Assembly (NCBI GenBank): GCA_020650975.1
Contig: JAIPMN010000730.1
Span: 1-64,000 of the forward strand
Direction: 5' to 3'
Source of the DNA: Apostichopus californicus
Taxonomy: Eukaryota; Echinodermata; Holothuroidea; Aspidochirotida; Stichopodidae
Length of the DNA: 64,000 nucleotides
Position 1 is the stretch's first letter; every line of letters begins with the position of its first letter. Below are positions 25,801 through 35,946 of the stretch, piece after piece. A program made the translations under genes and the position numbers. The notes under the pieces are model-generated. The model had not been told where the DNA came from. It searched no databases and worked only from the letters and a program-made list of their open reading frames with translations.

Positions 25801-26439
25801 TACACATTTAAAAAATTCTCCACTTGTCTTTGTACATATTGTACTGTTTTCAACCTATTATTAATGTACATACACATGTATTCCAGGTTCTGTATTAATG
25901 GTGCTTTTTATTGTGTACAATGAATATAACAAATATGCAAGCTGCAGTTTCACACAACCTTTGAATGAAAAACATTGTTCATGGCTAAGCCATGCCAGCT
26001 CACAAGTAAGTTACTAAATTGTCATTTCATCTCCATAGACATGTTTCCTCCATTTTGATTTCATGTCAGTGGCCACCCTGTTACTTATTAGGACTTTGAC
26101 ACAATGTAAGACTGCACCGCATAAGAGCAGTAAAATTGGATCAACAGTGCATCACACTTTGTTGGAAATCACAGCATTGTAGTAATTCTTAGTTTATCCA
26201 TTGTTGTATTGCATAGAAATACTGTATCACTATCAGTAACAAACAACAGTAACTAGTTATAACTATATACACACATGATGATACACATTCACTGAGTTTG
26301 GCCTATAGGAAAAGTGACACGACGTGAAACCCCAGGCCCAACACTCTGAACCGGCATAATAATTGTAAATTCTTACCTCAAAAAGCTGTGGGATTTCTCT
26401 CTTAGAGAGATACGTCTTAGTATCATCTTTTGAAGTCAT
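2708..26439 (-). CDS. AK5: Adenylate kinase isoenzyme 5-like protein with four AK domains
   Basis: Predicted nucleoside monophosphate kinase transferring phosphate between ATP and AMP or other NMPs. Coding exons in transcript order: 26439-26377, 24898-24706, 23728-23624, 23135-22960, 22540-22412, 21895-21701, 21055-20956, 20104-19974, 19484-19442, 18392-18271, 16470-16416, 14876-14811, 14350-14285, 13887-13846, 13068-12905, 11768-11652, 10440-10249, 9360-9276, 8857-8804, 7929-7766, 7200-7084, 6536-6345, 5955-5814, 4846-4569, 3778-3575, 2803-2708. They total 3291 nt, so about 1096 aa, and every junction closes in phase. The N-terminus ([10 protein letters not shown], then [15 protein letters not shown]) closely resembles vertebrate AK5 and the DPY-30/RII dimerisation helix pair. 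Domain spans are about 115-320, 490-680, 690-890 and 900-1096. Human AK5 has 562 aa and two AK domains, so this is an expanded form. The donor at 19973 (GTTTGT) is the weakest junction. Confidence 0.9.
5814..8857 (-). CDS. AK5: AK5-like exons 19-23: degenerate adenylate kinase domain 3
   Basis: Exons 8857-8804, 7929-7766, 7200-7084, 6536-6345 and 5955-5814. Exon sizes 164/117/192 repeat those of domain 2 exactly, pointing to tandem duplication. Key sites have drifted. The P-loop is [10 protein letters not shown], the NMP site is [10 protein letters not shown] in place of STGDLLRAEV (arginine to lysine), and the LID is [17 protein letters not shown], lacking both conserved arginines and one aspartate of the DD pair. 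[13 protein letters not shown] is kept. The fold is probably kept but catalysis is likely weak or absent. Exon 23 ends NFTFVIG, leading into domain 4. Confidence 0.85.
7370..7447. repeat. TAACAATAGCA-type microsatellite
   Basis: Imperfect iterations of ACATAACAATAGC / AACAATAGCA. It lies in the AK5 intron between 7201 and 7765. Confidence 0.8.
7440..7617 (+). mobile_element. Partial copy of the TTAA-bounded MITE
   Basis: The segment at about 7568-7617 (GGTGACCAT ... GCATATTTGGGG.CAA ... TTTAAAG) matches the right end of the element at 53029-53283. Sequence before it is only weakly alignable, so the left boundary is a guess. Confidence 0.4.
8960..9065 (+). repeat. Second locus of the 735-1350 repeat family (AK5 intron)
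   Basis: About 95 bp aligns with the reverse complement of about 735-835, including the blocks GGAACTGTTCATACTGT, CAGTGCTTTGAAGCAT, GAGTGGTA and AATTGTCC. It lies in the AK5 intron between 8858 and 9275. Confidence 0.55.
9276..13068 (-). CDS. AK5: AK5-like exons 15-18: adenylate kinase domain 2
   Basis: Exon 15 (13068-12905) has Walker [15 protein letters not shown] and NMP site [10 protein letters not shown]. Exon 16 (11768-11652) has [15 protein letters not shown]. Exon 17 (10440-10249) has [18 protein letters not shown], a textbook LID. Exon 18 (9360-9276) has [13 protein letters not shown], the domain end. All catalytic and lid arginines are present, so this is the most canonical of the four domains and is expected to be catalytic. 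Confidence 0.9.
9630..9720. mobile_element. Small CAGGGG-ended non-autonomous element (tentative)
   Basis: CAGGGGCAGGGGC near 9633 faces TTTCACCCCTG near 9706, giving short inverted ends of CAGGGG type as in hAT-like elements. A related start (CAGGGGCAGGGCGAG) occurs near 16669. No coding capacity. Confidence 0.3.
10494..11150. repeat. Minisatellite, about 30-32-bp monomers, dimeric higher order
   Basis: About 21 copies of a monomer such as GTTGCTATACAATTGTG followed by TTGCTATTCC. Two monomer types alternate (AATTG and AATGG versions), giving a dimer of about 62 bp, and a four-monomer pattern partly recurs. It lies in the AK5 intron between exons 16 and 17. All three plus-strand frames are open over about 650 bp, an effect of the stop-poor monomer and not evidence of coding. 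Confidence 0.95.
13846..20104 (-). CDS. AK5: AK5-like exons 8-14: acidic disordered inter-domain linker
   Basis: Seven small exons (20104-19974, 19484-19442, 18392-18271, 16470-16416, 14876-14811, 14350-14285, 13887-13846) encode about 175 residues rich in Glu, Asp, Gln, Ser and Pro between AK domains 1 and 2. Human AK5 has a shorter acidic linker in the same place. No folded domain is visible. EEAVTSLES in exon 9 resembles EEAVKLLEP in exon 11, and exons 12 and 13 are duplicates. The last exon gives ATIIFVAG, the strand before the next P-loop. Small exons with weak similarity are inherently less certain, but each junction keeps frame. Confidence 0.75.
14285..14876 (-). repeat. Duplicated 66-nt linker exons (exons 12 and 13)
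   Basis: Exon 12 (14876-14811) and exon 13 (14350-14285) are both exactly 66 nt, both phase 1-1, and encode related peptides that share KEE followed by GDKGF: about 10 of 22 positions are identical when shifted by one residue. This is an internal exon duplication. Because each is symmetric, either could be skipped without breaking the frame. Confidence 0.75.
15085..15640. repeat. 43-bp minisatellite with an internal palindrome
   Basis: About 13 tandem copies of a 43-bp unit. Each unit carries TCAATTG and, about ten bases on, CAATTGA, which are perfect inverted arms, so each monomer can fold into a small hairpin. Copies near 15315, 15400, 15444 and 15486 are the most diverged. It lies in the AK5 intron between exons 11 and 12. 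Confidence 0.95.
20956..23135 (-). CDS. AK5: AK5-like exons 4-7: adenylate kinase domain 1
   Basis: Exon 4 (23135-22960) has the Walker [11 protein letters not shown] and the NMP-binding segment SVGENLRRQ. Exon 5 (22540-22412) has EGFPRTTEQ, carrying the conserved NMP-site arginine. Exon 6 (21895-21701) has the LID-region [20 protein letters not shown] with both lid arginines kept. Exon 7 (21055-20956) has [12 protein letters not shown], matching the AK5 domain-1 end. Key residues are mostly present, so this domain may be active, although the base-binding TG of the NMP site is VG here. Confidence 0.88.
21160..21560 (+). mobile_element. tRNA-derived SINE
   Basis: GGTTCAAACCC at 21217-21227 is a perfect polymerase III B-box, within a T-arm-like hairpin whose 8-bp arms GGTTCCCG (21210-21217) and CGGGAACC (21232-21239) pair fully. 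An A-box-like TGGTGGGAAAGAG lies about 40 bp upstream. A body without an open frame follows for roughly 300 bp. The 3' end is not sharply defined. It lies in the AK5 intron between 21056 and 21700. Confidence 0.65.
22016..22085. mobile_element. Hairpin-string short repeat, copy 1
   Basis: Shares a block from GAGACTGACTTCGGTCAG to GGAGGATCTAAA with 47168-47247. It contains the perfect hairpins CTGACTTCGGTCAG (22020-22033, UUCG loop) and GGCTTTGATAAGCC (22039-22052). It lacks the third hairpin seen in copy 2. It is followed by an ACATACACAC microsatellite. The class (SINE or MITE) is not decidable from two copies. Confidence 0.7.
23290..23555. repeat. Tandem duplication of about 135 bp, G-rich
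   Basis: Two diverged copies, each running from a GTTAA.GAAAT.TAAGT block through AAAAGGAGTGGTGGGG and a G-run-rich stretch to ATATAAACCAAGTGGCACTTG. G-runs on the plus strand could form G-quadruplexes. It lies in the AK5 intron between exons 3 and 4. Confidence 0.85.
23624..26439 (-). CDS. AK5: AK5-like exons 1-3: DPY-30-like N-terminus and proline-rich linker
   Basis: Exon 1 (26439-26377) starts at ATG 26439-26437 and encodes 21 residues ending IPQLFE. Exon 2 (24898-24706) carries [20 protein letters not shown], the second half of a DPY-30/RII-alpha-like dimerisation motif, then a proline-rich stretch (PLPPINKS). Exon 3 (23728-23624) ends with the beta strand YVFILG that leads into the first P-loop. 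The start is supported because the residues after Met line up with the start of vertebrate AK5 as I recall it. Confidence 0.88.
25180..25262 (+). mobile_element. 3' tail of a LINE/SINE retroposon
   Basis: GTAAAGCGCTTCGAGCA, then AACGCGCTATATAAGTA and a (TTA)n tail. This combination is the typical 3' end of L2/CR1-like LINEs and of SINEs that share their tails in marine invertebrates. No 5' body is visible. Confidence 0.65.
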
Positions 26440-26677
26440 TTCGTACTTTCGAATTAAAACTGATCTCTAAAATCTTCAAAATGAACCTGTTCAAGACATT
26501 TTATGTCGCGTAACGTGATGGTTACCAAGGGAAGGTGACAATTTGTTGTCACTAATTAGGATAATTTAGATAAAAGGGGTGTGTTTTGAAGCCTTACCCA
26601 ATCAACGCTCACATAAAATAATCAGAGAGGCGGGATTTATGGCTAGCAAAAATGAATATTTATATCCGATTTCCAAA
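26440..26677. promoter_or_regulatory. Head-to-head intergenic region, likely bidirectional promoter
   Basis: Only 238 bp separate the start codon of the AK5-like gene (26439, minus) from the chosen start codon of PIGK (26678, plus), so both promoters and both 5' UTRs must lie here or in upstream introns. A perfect inverted repeat GTAAC..GTTAC sits at 26510-26525. No clear TATA box is seen. Confidence 0.65.
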
Positions 26678-29600
26678 ATGGCAGCGCCCAGTGCAAGTTG
26701 GAAGCGAATACTATCGCTGATTGTGATTGTTGTTTTGATCAGCCACTTGTCGTTATGTTCCTTACACGAGGTAAATATATAAAGTCGGTGGATATAACAT
26801 ATTTTTTTGCCGTTTCGACAATGAGGTTTCACTTCCCAAATGATAACAATTGTACGTAACTTACGGAACCTATCAGTAAGTAAGGCATAGCCTAGCGTTA
26901 TGTATTGCTTCAAGCCTTGGTAGGCCTAGCTTAGGTCTAGCAAATACATGTCAGGCATATGCTGAGTCTCACTTTACCCTTACTCCCAGGCGACAACTAC
27001 GTTTGCTTGAATTACTAGGCCTAGCGCCACAAGCTCCCACCCCTCCCCTATCCCAACAAAGTATATCAAACTTTTGACTTTGACAGTAATTTAACAAACT
27101 TTCAACCCTAGGCCTACCTCAGCATTCTTAGCCTCCTAATAAGATCTACTAATTTCATTTTTTTTTCCATTATAGGAAACTGCTGAGACATTTTTCAAAA
27201 GAGGACACACCAACAACTGGGCTGTATTGGTAAATTTCCTTTCTGAAGTCTAGCCTAATTTACAGAGTTCTTTGTAATGTTAGTCCCCACCATCCCCAAG
27301 CTATGACACAAAATAAATGTTATTGCACACTCTGAGAAAACATTTATGTATTTACACACAAGTTGCATGTTGTTTCAATACAATCCCACTGGTACTTTTT
27401 CACTAAATGTGTGACAATAATATATAATCTCATTTCTTTTGTTAGCAATATTGCTGTTTACAATACTCTTCTTCCTCCTAAAAAAAGCAACAACAAATTA
27501 ATTCTTGACAATGCTATTTTAGGGCAATTGTCTTTGTGTTGTTTACTTTTCATCAGGTTTGCACATCCCGGTTTTGGTTTAACTATCGTCATGTTGCCAA
27601 CGTCCTGTCGATGTACCATAGTGTTAAGCGACTGGGTATTCCTGACAGCCAAATTATATTAATGCTAGCAGATGATATGGCCTGTAATCCTAGGAATCCA
27701 AGACCAGGTAGAACCTCATGGTACTTCTAGGATAATATTCAAGAGATCATGCACATCCTTCAAATACGCAAGAGACATTTTACTGAATTGTTTGTTAATA
27801 TCTCAAATCCAGAAATGCAAAGCTGACCCAATTTCTTCAGATCATTATTATTAGTCTACCTTAAAGGCATTGAAGACTCGCCCCAAACAGGCTGCTGCTA
27901 TCTTTAAAAAGTTAAATTTCCGTTGCTTGCAAGTGAAGTTTTTCTCTTGTCGCTACAAAATGCAGACAGTTAGCTGGACCTGAGATGTCAATCGCTGTAT
28001 CGTTTGTACACTGTGCTGTGGGTACACTAGTGTCTAATTATTGACGGTAGCAAGCTGTGTATATATATTTTCTGGGATCGTAAAGTACACTGTATCCTGT
28101 TCTTGTCGTATAATCTTTGTTTTGATTATTAGACAATTTCTTGTATTAAAAGTAGCCCAAGGTTAACTGTTTGTATTGTGGAAAAGTTTTCCTCCTTCAG
28201 TGTGCTCCTTTTACATCTTCCTTTTGCTGAAACTAGAATCATGCAGCTGATAAATGATGCAGTGTTCTCCTTGATAGTCGAGGAGTAAAATAGCAAATGC
28301 AATAAAATGTAGTGTTAATATTCCATCATCTCTAGGTATGCCTTAAGTGCAGACTGCAAATATGCTGTTTTCCTGTAATAACTTTGTAGGTGCACTGGTA
28401 AAGACATTATAAGATCTGTTCTTAACATCTGTTGTGTTAATTTGTTTTACAAAAATATATATTTTGGAGCGCCTGGAAAAATGCTGGTTTATAAAATTGG
28501 ATTCTGTCAAAAAAAGTTGGCCTGTGATGCTGTAAGCCCATACCCAGCTGTATGTCTGTGGTAAACCATACAGACGTTGCCTGCTTCATTGGTTTTGCCT
28601 TCTTTTTTTTTTAATTCATAAATCTGATCGTCCACCGTTGTTTTTAAAGTGCAGTATTTATTTACATTTCCCACTCAGCGTCAGTGTTCAACAACGCTTA
28701 CCAGCACATCAACGTGTATGGAGATAATGTGGAAGTAGACTACAGAGGATACGAAGTAAGAAATCCTTCCAAATACTTTATGAATTCATGTTCTTATCCT
28801 ATTCCTTTTCCTGAGAAAGTTTGACTGCATGCGTACGCTTATCTTGTTCTTTGTGCGAATTCATGTAAAGATAACTACTGCCACGCAGATACGAAACAGA
28901 CTCTGGGCTAGTAGCCTTTAAAACAGACGAAAGACTTCTGAAGGAAGTCTGGTACTTCATATGACAAACCTTTAATCATACTGTAGGCATATGACACTTT
29001 CATGCAGATGTTTGTATTACTATAAAGCCTTTATTCCAATTGACATTGACTGAAACTATTTTGCTATCGAGTGAGTAAAGAGTTGGTTCAACTAAGAAGT
29101 AGAGTGCAGTCATTTTGTGAGATTAGTAGGCAATACTTTCTTTGACACAAGTCTGGTTTCCCACCGCAGGTGACAGTTGAAAGTTTCATCCGTGTTCTGA
29201 CCGGCCGCCTCCCGCCAAGCACACCTCGTTCCAAGAGACTGATGACCGACGACCGCAGCAATGTGTTGGTCTACATGACCGGTCACGGTGGGGACGGATT
29301 CCTAAAATTCCAAGACTCCGAAGAAATATCCAGCATAGAGTTAGCAGATGCCTTTGGTCAGATGTGGCAGAAGAGGAGGTATAAAGCAATTGAAATTTCA
29401 TGCAGCTGCTTTGAATTTTAATATTTCTACAATATATCACTTTCCATTAGATTCTCTGACAAAACTATGACTGCAATTGTGTATGGAGACTTTTGTCCCA
29501 ACCCTGAAAGTGAAAACAAGAAAAAAATTATCTCGAACAGTTCATGAAAATAATACATCGTCAGCCCCAATTGTTATATTATACAAATAAGTCTTACGTC

Positions 29601-31861
29601 CACATTTTTCATAATTTGATACTTGTGACGGTTACGAGAGGCATTTGTGGCATCTTTTCATGAAATGTCACTTCAGAGGCCTGCACTCCTTACTTGTGTT
29701 TTTCTGACCTATCTTTAGATATCATGAGGTGCTGTATATTGTGGATACCTGCCAAGCTGTCTCAATGTTTCAACAGTTTTATTCTCCCAACGTCTTGGGA
29801 GTTGGAAGCAGTCAAGTGGGGGAAGATTCATTATCAGTGAGTGTCTCTTTATCTGTGATTCACAATCCTATAAGAGTGTCTAGCATTGTCAAACATTGCA
29901 TTTGTATTCTGGTAGTTTTGATTTAGAATAAATGGAAAAACTGACTGGGAAATCTTACACCATGGAATAAAGAGCAAAGAAACGGGGGCTTTCCTGCAGG
30001 GCCTGTAACCCAGAGGTAACTTGGTTCAGAAACTCCTGTTCTACCCATATATTTCATTGCTCTTTTGCACAGTTTTTGTTGGTGTAAGTTCTTAATGTGT
30101 AACTTATCTCAAAAAGATATTTTTGCACCTTTTTTTTAGGAGAGGGGGGGGGGGGAGATACAGGAACCAACATGAAAGCATCTGGATGGGTAGTACTCTC
30201 TGTAATTAGTACTCTCTGTGATTCATTGCGGGCAGATGGCTGATATATGCAATTTTGACCAGTGCTCATTTGATAATTTTGAATGTCAGAAAAGCTTTGC
30301 CAGTTGCCGGGGAGACTTTTCTTGTTGGAAAAGCAAGACATTCTCGATTAATCGGGACGTATGGCGACCCGAGTTGTGCTCCAACCTATACAATGACCAT
30401 CAGTTTGGTTAAATCGAAAACGTACTGATATTTGTAATTTAATAGCTCTTATAAATGCATAAATCTAAATGTAGTTCAAATTATTCAACATGTAAAATGT
30501 TATTTTTATAAAATAAATATTTTTTATACAGCATCATGTGGATTCAGCCATCGGAGTCTACATTATCGACAGATACACGTACTACGCACTCGAATTCCTG
30601 GAGAAAATTACGACCACGAGTCAAAAAACAATGGACGATTTTGTAAGTATTGAATTTAGGTTAGGGTTGTCTCTTTGTACTGTAATTGTGTTAAAATGTC
30701 AATATTGGGTTGAAATTGTGAGTAAAGAAAGATGTTATGATGTGAAAAAACTTATGATTTGCATTGACGATACAAATTGACTTTTGAGACACAGAAAACT
30801 GTTTCCAGATTTTGAAAGACGTAATGAATTTTTTTTGAACACCCATTAAATATTACATAATTGCAGATGCTCGTTTCATTTTCAGTTTAAGGTCTGTCCA
30901 TACAACCAGTGCCATTCACATACAGGTTACAGAACCGACCTGTTTCAGAGGGACATCAGCAAGGTCTTGGTGACCGATTTCTTTGGAAGTGTGCGTAACG
31001 TTGAAGTATCCACCAGTCGCTTACCTCTATCAGAAGTAAATCACATCAGATCTAAATTGGAGACAAAAGTCTCTGAAGAGAAGTATGATTATGTGGATCA
31101 GTTTCCATCAAAGACTGCGGAAAACAGTGAGGTAAGACAAGTTGCAATTATAGTAAAATTCCTCCTTTAACTTCTAAGGGGGAGAGAGGATCATGGGGGT
31201 GGGGGGAGGGGGAGGATTTACTTATTGGAAGATCCTACCTTTCAAGCGACCTAGCACTTTTCTTAAGGAGGACCAAGCGACATTGTACATAACATGGGCA
31301 ACAATGTTTTGGTACCCTCAGTTTTCTTATGTTTTTAAGTCCAGTTACGTTACACCTCTCAAGTGATTTGAAAGTGACATTGTCAAAAGTTGGCTTTTGT
31401 AGGTGACCAGAATCCCATATGTATGATCTGCATTTGAAGTCTTCATTGGTTTGGAGCTTGAATGTTGAATCTTGCCACATTTCAAGGTAGACTACCCATG
31501 GTCATGTGACTTCAGTAGTCGAGAGGCTTATTACATGTTGGTATCTATTGAGCTATTTTTATGACCTAGTAACCAATAACAATGTGCATTTTATAATATA
31601 AAAGATTCCTTCGGTAGCGATCTGTTGCTAACTTTACATGACTTATTCAGGTACATTATTATGAAAATTATAAAGCTATATTTTCCTGGTAGGGAGCATC
31701 TATTGTAGCTCCATTTGTCACGCTTGGACATTATTGATTTGATTTGATTTTTTTTTACCTAACAGGAGAAGAAAAAGAGAGTCCAGTTTTCCAATCAGTT
31801 TATCATTGCCAACACTATCCTCTTGGCTATTGCTGCGGTCGTGCTGGTTTCAAGGAGGTGA
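26678..31861 (+). CDS. PIGK: PIGK, GPI-anchor transamidase catalytic subunit
   Basis: Caspase-like cysteine protease of the ER GPI transamidase complex. It cleaves the C-terminal signal of a proprotein and transfers it to GPI. Exons: 26678-26770, 27176-27229, 27557-27707, 28679-28755, 29170-29378, 29719-29836, 30532-30642, 30886-31131, 31766-31861, totalling 1155 nt and 384 aa (human about 395). The N-terminal signal peptide has the core [16 protein letters not shown]. Conserved blocks are [56 protein letters not shown] and [10 protein letters not shown]. The C-terminal membrane helix is [17 protein letters not shown], ending in SRR. I chose ATG 26678 for its good Kozak context (AAAATGG) and because the catalytic His and Cys then fall at 164 and 206, and the PIGT-linking Cys at 92, the numbers I recall for human PIGK. 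An in-frame upstream ATG at 26639 is an alternative. Confidence 0.97.
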
Positions 31862-32729
31862 CGATGTATAGAAGGATATAGGTAAAATCTGATGAGAGTG
31901 TCGATTCATCCCCAGTGAAGATGTTGCCACGTATAGACTTCTGGTAACTCCTGGTTGATGGAAGTCATCGCCTTAGAGAAGCATTACGTATCAACGTCTA
32001 GGTTGTGCCTAAACATGAACGAGAGTATATGTGGATCATGTCACCAAAGAAAGAAATCGGTGTGAAGTTGTTAAACAAAGCTGTTTTAGATTACAGCCTT
32101 AGTTTGCTTCCCACCAAACCTGAGGAAAGTCAGTAATTTGAGGTCAATATTTAAAATTGACACCAGTCTGAAAAGACAAAAATTTAGTAGGAAAATATGA
32201 AGCTGTACTTGTATATTGTGATAAAATCAGTGTAAACTTCAAATTCTTTGACCATCTCAGGAATATATGTTGTCTTTATTAACTTTGGCATCCAATTATC
32301 CATGTCTTTACTAGGAAATGGTCTGGTCTGTGAAGGATATGCAAAGGGAAATGCATCCTTTAATTCCTGAAAATGGAAAGGTTTTCATCGGATAAACCCT
32401 TAAATTTATACCTAACTAAGATAATAAGGTGATTTGGGTAGTTCTAACTGAGATTGAAATGCCTTCAGGGTCTATGGTTATACATGGTTATGGTATTGTG
32501 TAAGTACAATGTGCTGTATTTTGAAACATTGGTAAGAGATGTCAATTTGTTAGGTTTTCCTTTCATGGCTTTATGATTGTGTGCTGTCAATCACTTATCA
32601 TACCTGTGGTCAAGGGTAAGTAGATTGGGGGGGGGGGGACTTGGATGGGAGTACAGTAGGAGAGCATCTTTCTTCTTCTTATCTTTTTTGTAGTAAACAA
32701 ACTTCTTGCAGCAAATTGTAATATTTCCA

Positions 32730-32735
32730 AATAAA
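32730..32735 (+). terminator. Candidate PIGK poly(A) signal
   Basis: AATAAA, about 870 bp after the PIGK stop codon; the first canonical hexamer I noticed downstream. Confidence 0.4.
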
Positions 32736-34578
32736 ATTAAATCTACTAATTGACTGTTGATCTTTCTGTTCTTTCACGATATTCGTCTTTTCAGGATTTC
32801 CATTCTGTAAATTAAGTAAGACCAGGTGAAGTTGGTGAACAATCCAATATTAACTAATAATTGTGTCGTCATGCCATATCAGTCTGAGAAATAACCATTT
32901 GATGCAATTTCCTCTTCACTGTTCACTTTACTGTTCACTGCAGGAAAGTAATATTCACATCATTTTTTTATGTTTCATCTCTCTGTTTACTTTTATTTAT
33001 TTGTCCTTTCTGAAATGCATTTCTTGTGTCTGAAGTTTACATTCTCTGTTTGATTAATAATGAGAACTTCTTTTGAGAAACATCAGGAAGATAAACTAAA
33101 ACAAAACAGTTTTTGTCTTTTGAAGACAAAAGGTAGACAACTCAATAGTCAGGAGAAAACAAAAAAAAAAAATTTTTGTAAACTTGTATTTATATTGCTT
33201 CACATTTAAAAATGATTCTGAAGTATCAATGATTTTGCAAATTATTTGAAAAAAATATATATAATAATATATATTTAAATTTGAAATGTACAGTTCAATT
33301 CCATTTAACACATTATTTTGATTTAATATTAATTAGATGGCACTTTATGGAAGTTTAATAGTATACAGTGTTAACTGTGTTAATTATTCTAACCTGAAAC
33401 TTTGAATACGAAAATGGCTGTGTCAAGGGAAATTGTTAGAAAAACCAATTTCCTCAGACTTTGGCTTAGACCTCATAACAAATAAGATGAAATAATACTT
33501 CATAAAACTGGCAGATGATACAGACTGGCACACTTTGCACTCTACTCTTTTCTATTTTAATTTAATTGGTATTACCCTTAAAAATAGGCTAGAAAATCAA
33601 TTATGGGCACATAGTTCACCTAACAAACATTTTGCCTAGTCAAAAAAGACTGGTACGTACAACAGTAAAAATTTAAGTTTTTAAGACAATGCGAAAGTTA
33701 TACAAGAGAAAATTGTAAGCAGTACAATGTATACGTGTACAAATTGATGGCAGTGATTATTGCATGAATAAGTTAATTTAGTCAAAAAAATCATAATAAA
33801 ATCATGAATAAGTAAAAAAAAATAAATAAATAAAACCTCAACAATCAACATGGCAGTTTTAATTTCTTGTCATACATTGGACATATTTGAATTGTTTGAA
33901 TGGGTAGTACAGTCAAGTAAGTGAATAGCACCACATAGGAACATCATAAAGATTTTGCTGTTTTAATATAGATGTTTTACACAACTTTTCACAAATCATG
34001 AAGTTACAAGCAAAGTGGCATTTTGAAGAATGTTTTTGGTTTTAACTTGCATACTGGCAACAAGAAGCAGACCTCTCTGAACTGGCATAGTGTGATCTCA
34101 GCTTCAGGAAGTTAACGATACAATGAAATTTTAAATTAGGAAGCATATTGGTATCCCACTGCCGAAAAATGAAAGTTACCGATGCCATGGAGAAGAGTAC
34201 AAAGGACATGATGTAGGAGTTGTAATCAATATGTATCTCATAAGGTTATCCGTTTTTTTTCTTTTCACTTTAACGTCGAATGACTCAAAATTATATGATT
34301 ATTAGGGAGAATTACACAAAAATGATATGATCATAGCAATGTCCAGAAATAAATCAACAATATGTGTATAAAATTGTCGACACTAAGCCAAGAGCATCTG
34401 AAACTTTTTTAACGAAAAACAACTAAACTAAATGAAAATTTCTCTTAAGGTAAAGTAATAAAACAAAAAACAGCACAGGAGTCAAAGTGATCAGCCGGCT
34501 AAATATAAAGTAAAACGATCAAAAGGTTTGATGAGTAGCAATGAGTTAGAATTACTGCGACCTGTTTTCATACATATC

Positions 34579-34618
34579 TGCATTATATTATAAGACAATG
34601 CATTATATTATAAGACAA
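34579..34618. repeat. Exact 20-bp tandem duplication
   Basis: The 20-bp unit from 34579 is repeated exactly at 34599-34618 and followed by a further TGCA. Confidence 0.9.
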
Positions 34619-35300
34619 TGCAGGGATGCACATTGTCCAATTTTGGTTAAGTGGAGGGTTCTTGAGGGCAAAAAGGTGTTACAAGTAATGTTGAAGGATT
34701 CTTCAACTGTTTAGGTTGCACTGCACATACATGTTGTATATTATGTAATGTACACTAGGAGTTTTGTGGGGGGAAATTCTGTCCGCAGGTGGGGAGAAGT
34801 AGTTGGGGGTGGGGAATGGGCCAACCTTTGATTTTGTTGTGGGATAAGTTATATGTGGTGGCAACCCTGACACTGTTATAATTTACAGTACTGTTAACAA
34901 CTGGTTTCATTTCATTAATGATGTCATACACCAATTATGCCCTTCCCCACCCAGGTCGACTCAAATAACTTGGCGCACTGATTCCTACTAATGCTAATGC
35001 TACAAGAATTTGACTTAGCCCAAAACATTTTTACCCCTGACCTAAAAAGAGGCAAATGACTTTAGGTCAAGTTTCATCTACAAGGCTGGCTGGTTGCTAT
35101 TTTCCTTGAAATACAAATTTTACAGTTTTGAATACTTTTTGTGACACTAATGCATGAAGCACAATTATGTTTACTGGCCTAGGTTTTATCTGCTATGGCT
35201 GGGAGTTGCTCTTTTGGTTTTCTTTTGAAATGTAAACAATATATGGACCTAATTTATAGCCTAAATATGCCACAGAATCAACCATTTCACACCTTAAATA

Positions 35301-35306
35301 TTTATT
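35301..35306 (-). terminator. Candidate poly(A) signal of the sialyltransferase gene
   Basis: TTTATT on the plus strand (AATAAA on minus), about 455 bp past the stop codon at 35760-35762. Confidence 0.35.
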
Positions 35307-35759
35307 TTCATGGGAGTCGGCTTCAAAGACCACAAGCTCTTCATTTTAAAGTCCTGGTAACCCTGACTGGGTTAATACAGGCAGGGTCAACTTCAATTGC
35401 TTTATACATGCAAAGGTTATTTCCACATGATGTCATTGTTCAGAACATATTAGTACCAAAGCAACTACTTAAATATTGAAAGACATTCTAACACTTTGAA
35501 CACAGGACCAGGCTGTAACTTCTGTAAAAAAGAAAAAGTTTCTACTTTGTTAACCCTAGGCCCAAATGCCTCTGATGGTTTATGTGATAGGCTACCACAG
35601 CATCATTATAGCATATGAAGATCCCATTGAGAGAAGTCTATTTGGAATGCATCTACACACATGTTATATAGCTACATACATGTGTTCACTTTCTTGGCTG
35701 TTTTCCTTGTGATCTTTGGCTTTCACATCACCATCTGAATGAAAATTATTTCCTTAGCA

Positions 35760-35946
35760 TCAATCCCATTCTGGTTGATGGAAATAGATTTTTGGGGAAA
35801 GTTTTGCCCACGATGCAAAAATAGCCTTCTCCGCCATGAAACGGTGACCTCCGTTGAACGACCTCTCCATGAAACGGTAGTACTCACACTCATCCTGGCT
35901 GTGAAGGTTGTAGTAATGGTACGGATGTTTTCTACCTTGCTCTTGT
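35760..35946 (-). CDS. ST6GALNAC: Sialyltransferase final exon (motifs III and VS)
   Basis: Follows the acceptor CTATTTCAG, encodes KQEQGRKHPYHYYN, DECEYYRFMERSF and HRFMAEKAIFASW, and ends FHQPEWD-stop at 35762-35760. The HxxxxE-type VS motif (HRFMAE) is intact. The plus-strand open frame over this exon is only its shadow. Confidence 0.93.

Larger units (their letters stand above)
31862..35759. other. PIGK 3' UTR and tail-to-tail intergenic region
   Basis: No recognisable coding exon. The left part should be the PIGK 3' UTR. It holds a G-run at about 32629, AT-rich tracts (33160-33260, 33780-33835), an exact 20-bp tandem duplication at 34579-34618, and the 3' UTR of the minus-strand sialyltransferase on its right side. 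Confidence 0.6.

Noticed and set aside
26505-26530. RFX X-box (ciliary promoter motif) between AK5 and PIGK
   Set aside because: One half fits (GTAACC on the minus strand) but the second half and the spacer do not match the consensus.
26602-26913. Minus-strand 103-codon open frame
   Set aside because: It overlaps PIGK exon 1 and the start of intron 1 antisense and shows no domain.
29186-29440. Minus-strand 84-codon open frame
   Set aside because: Shadow of PIGK exon 5, which carries the conserved MTGHGG block on the plus strand.
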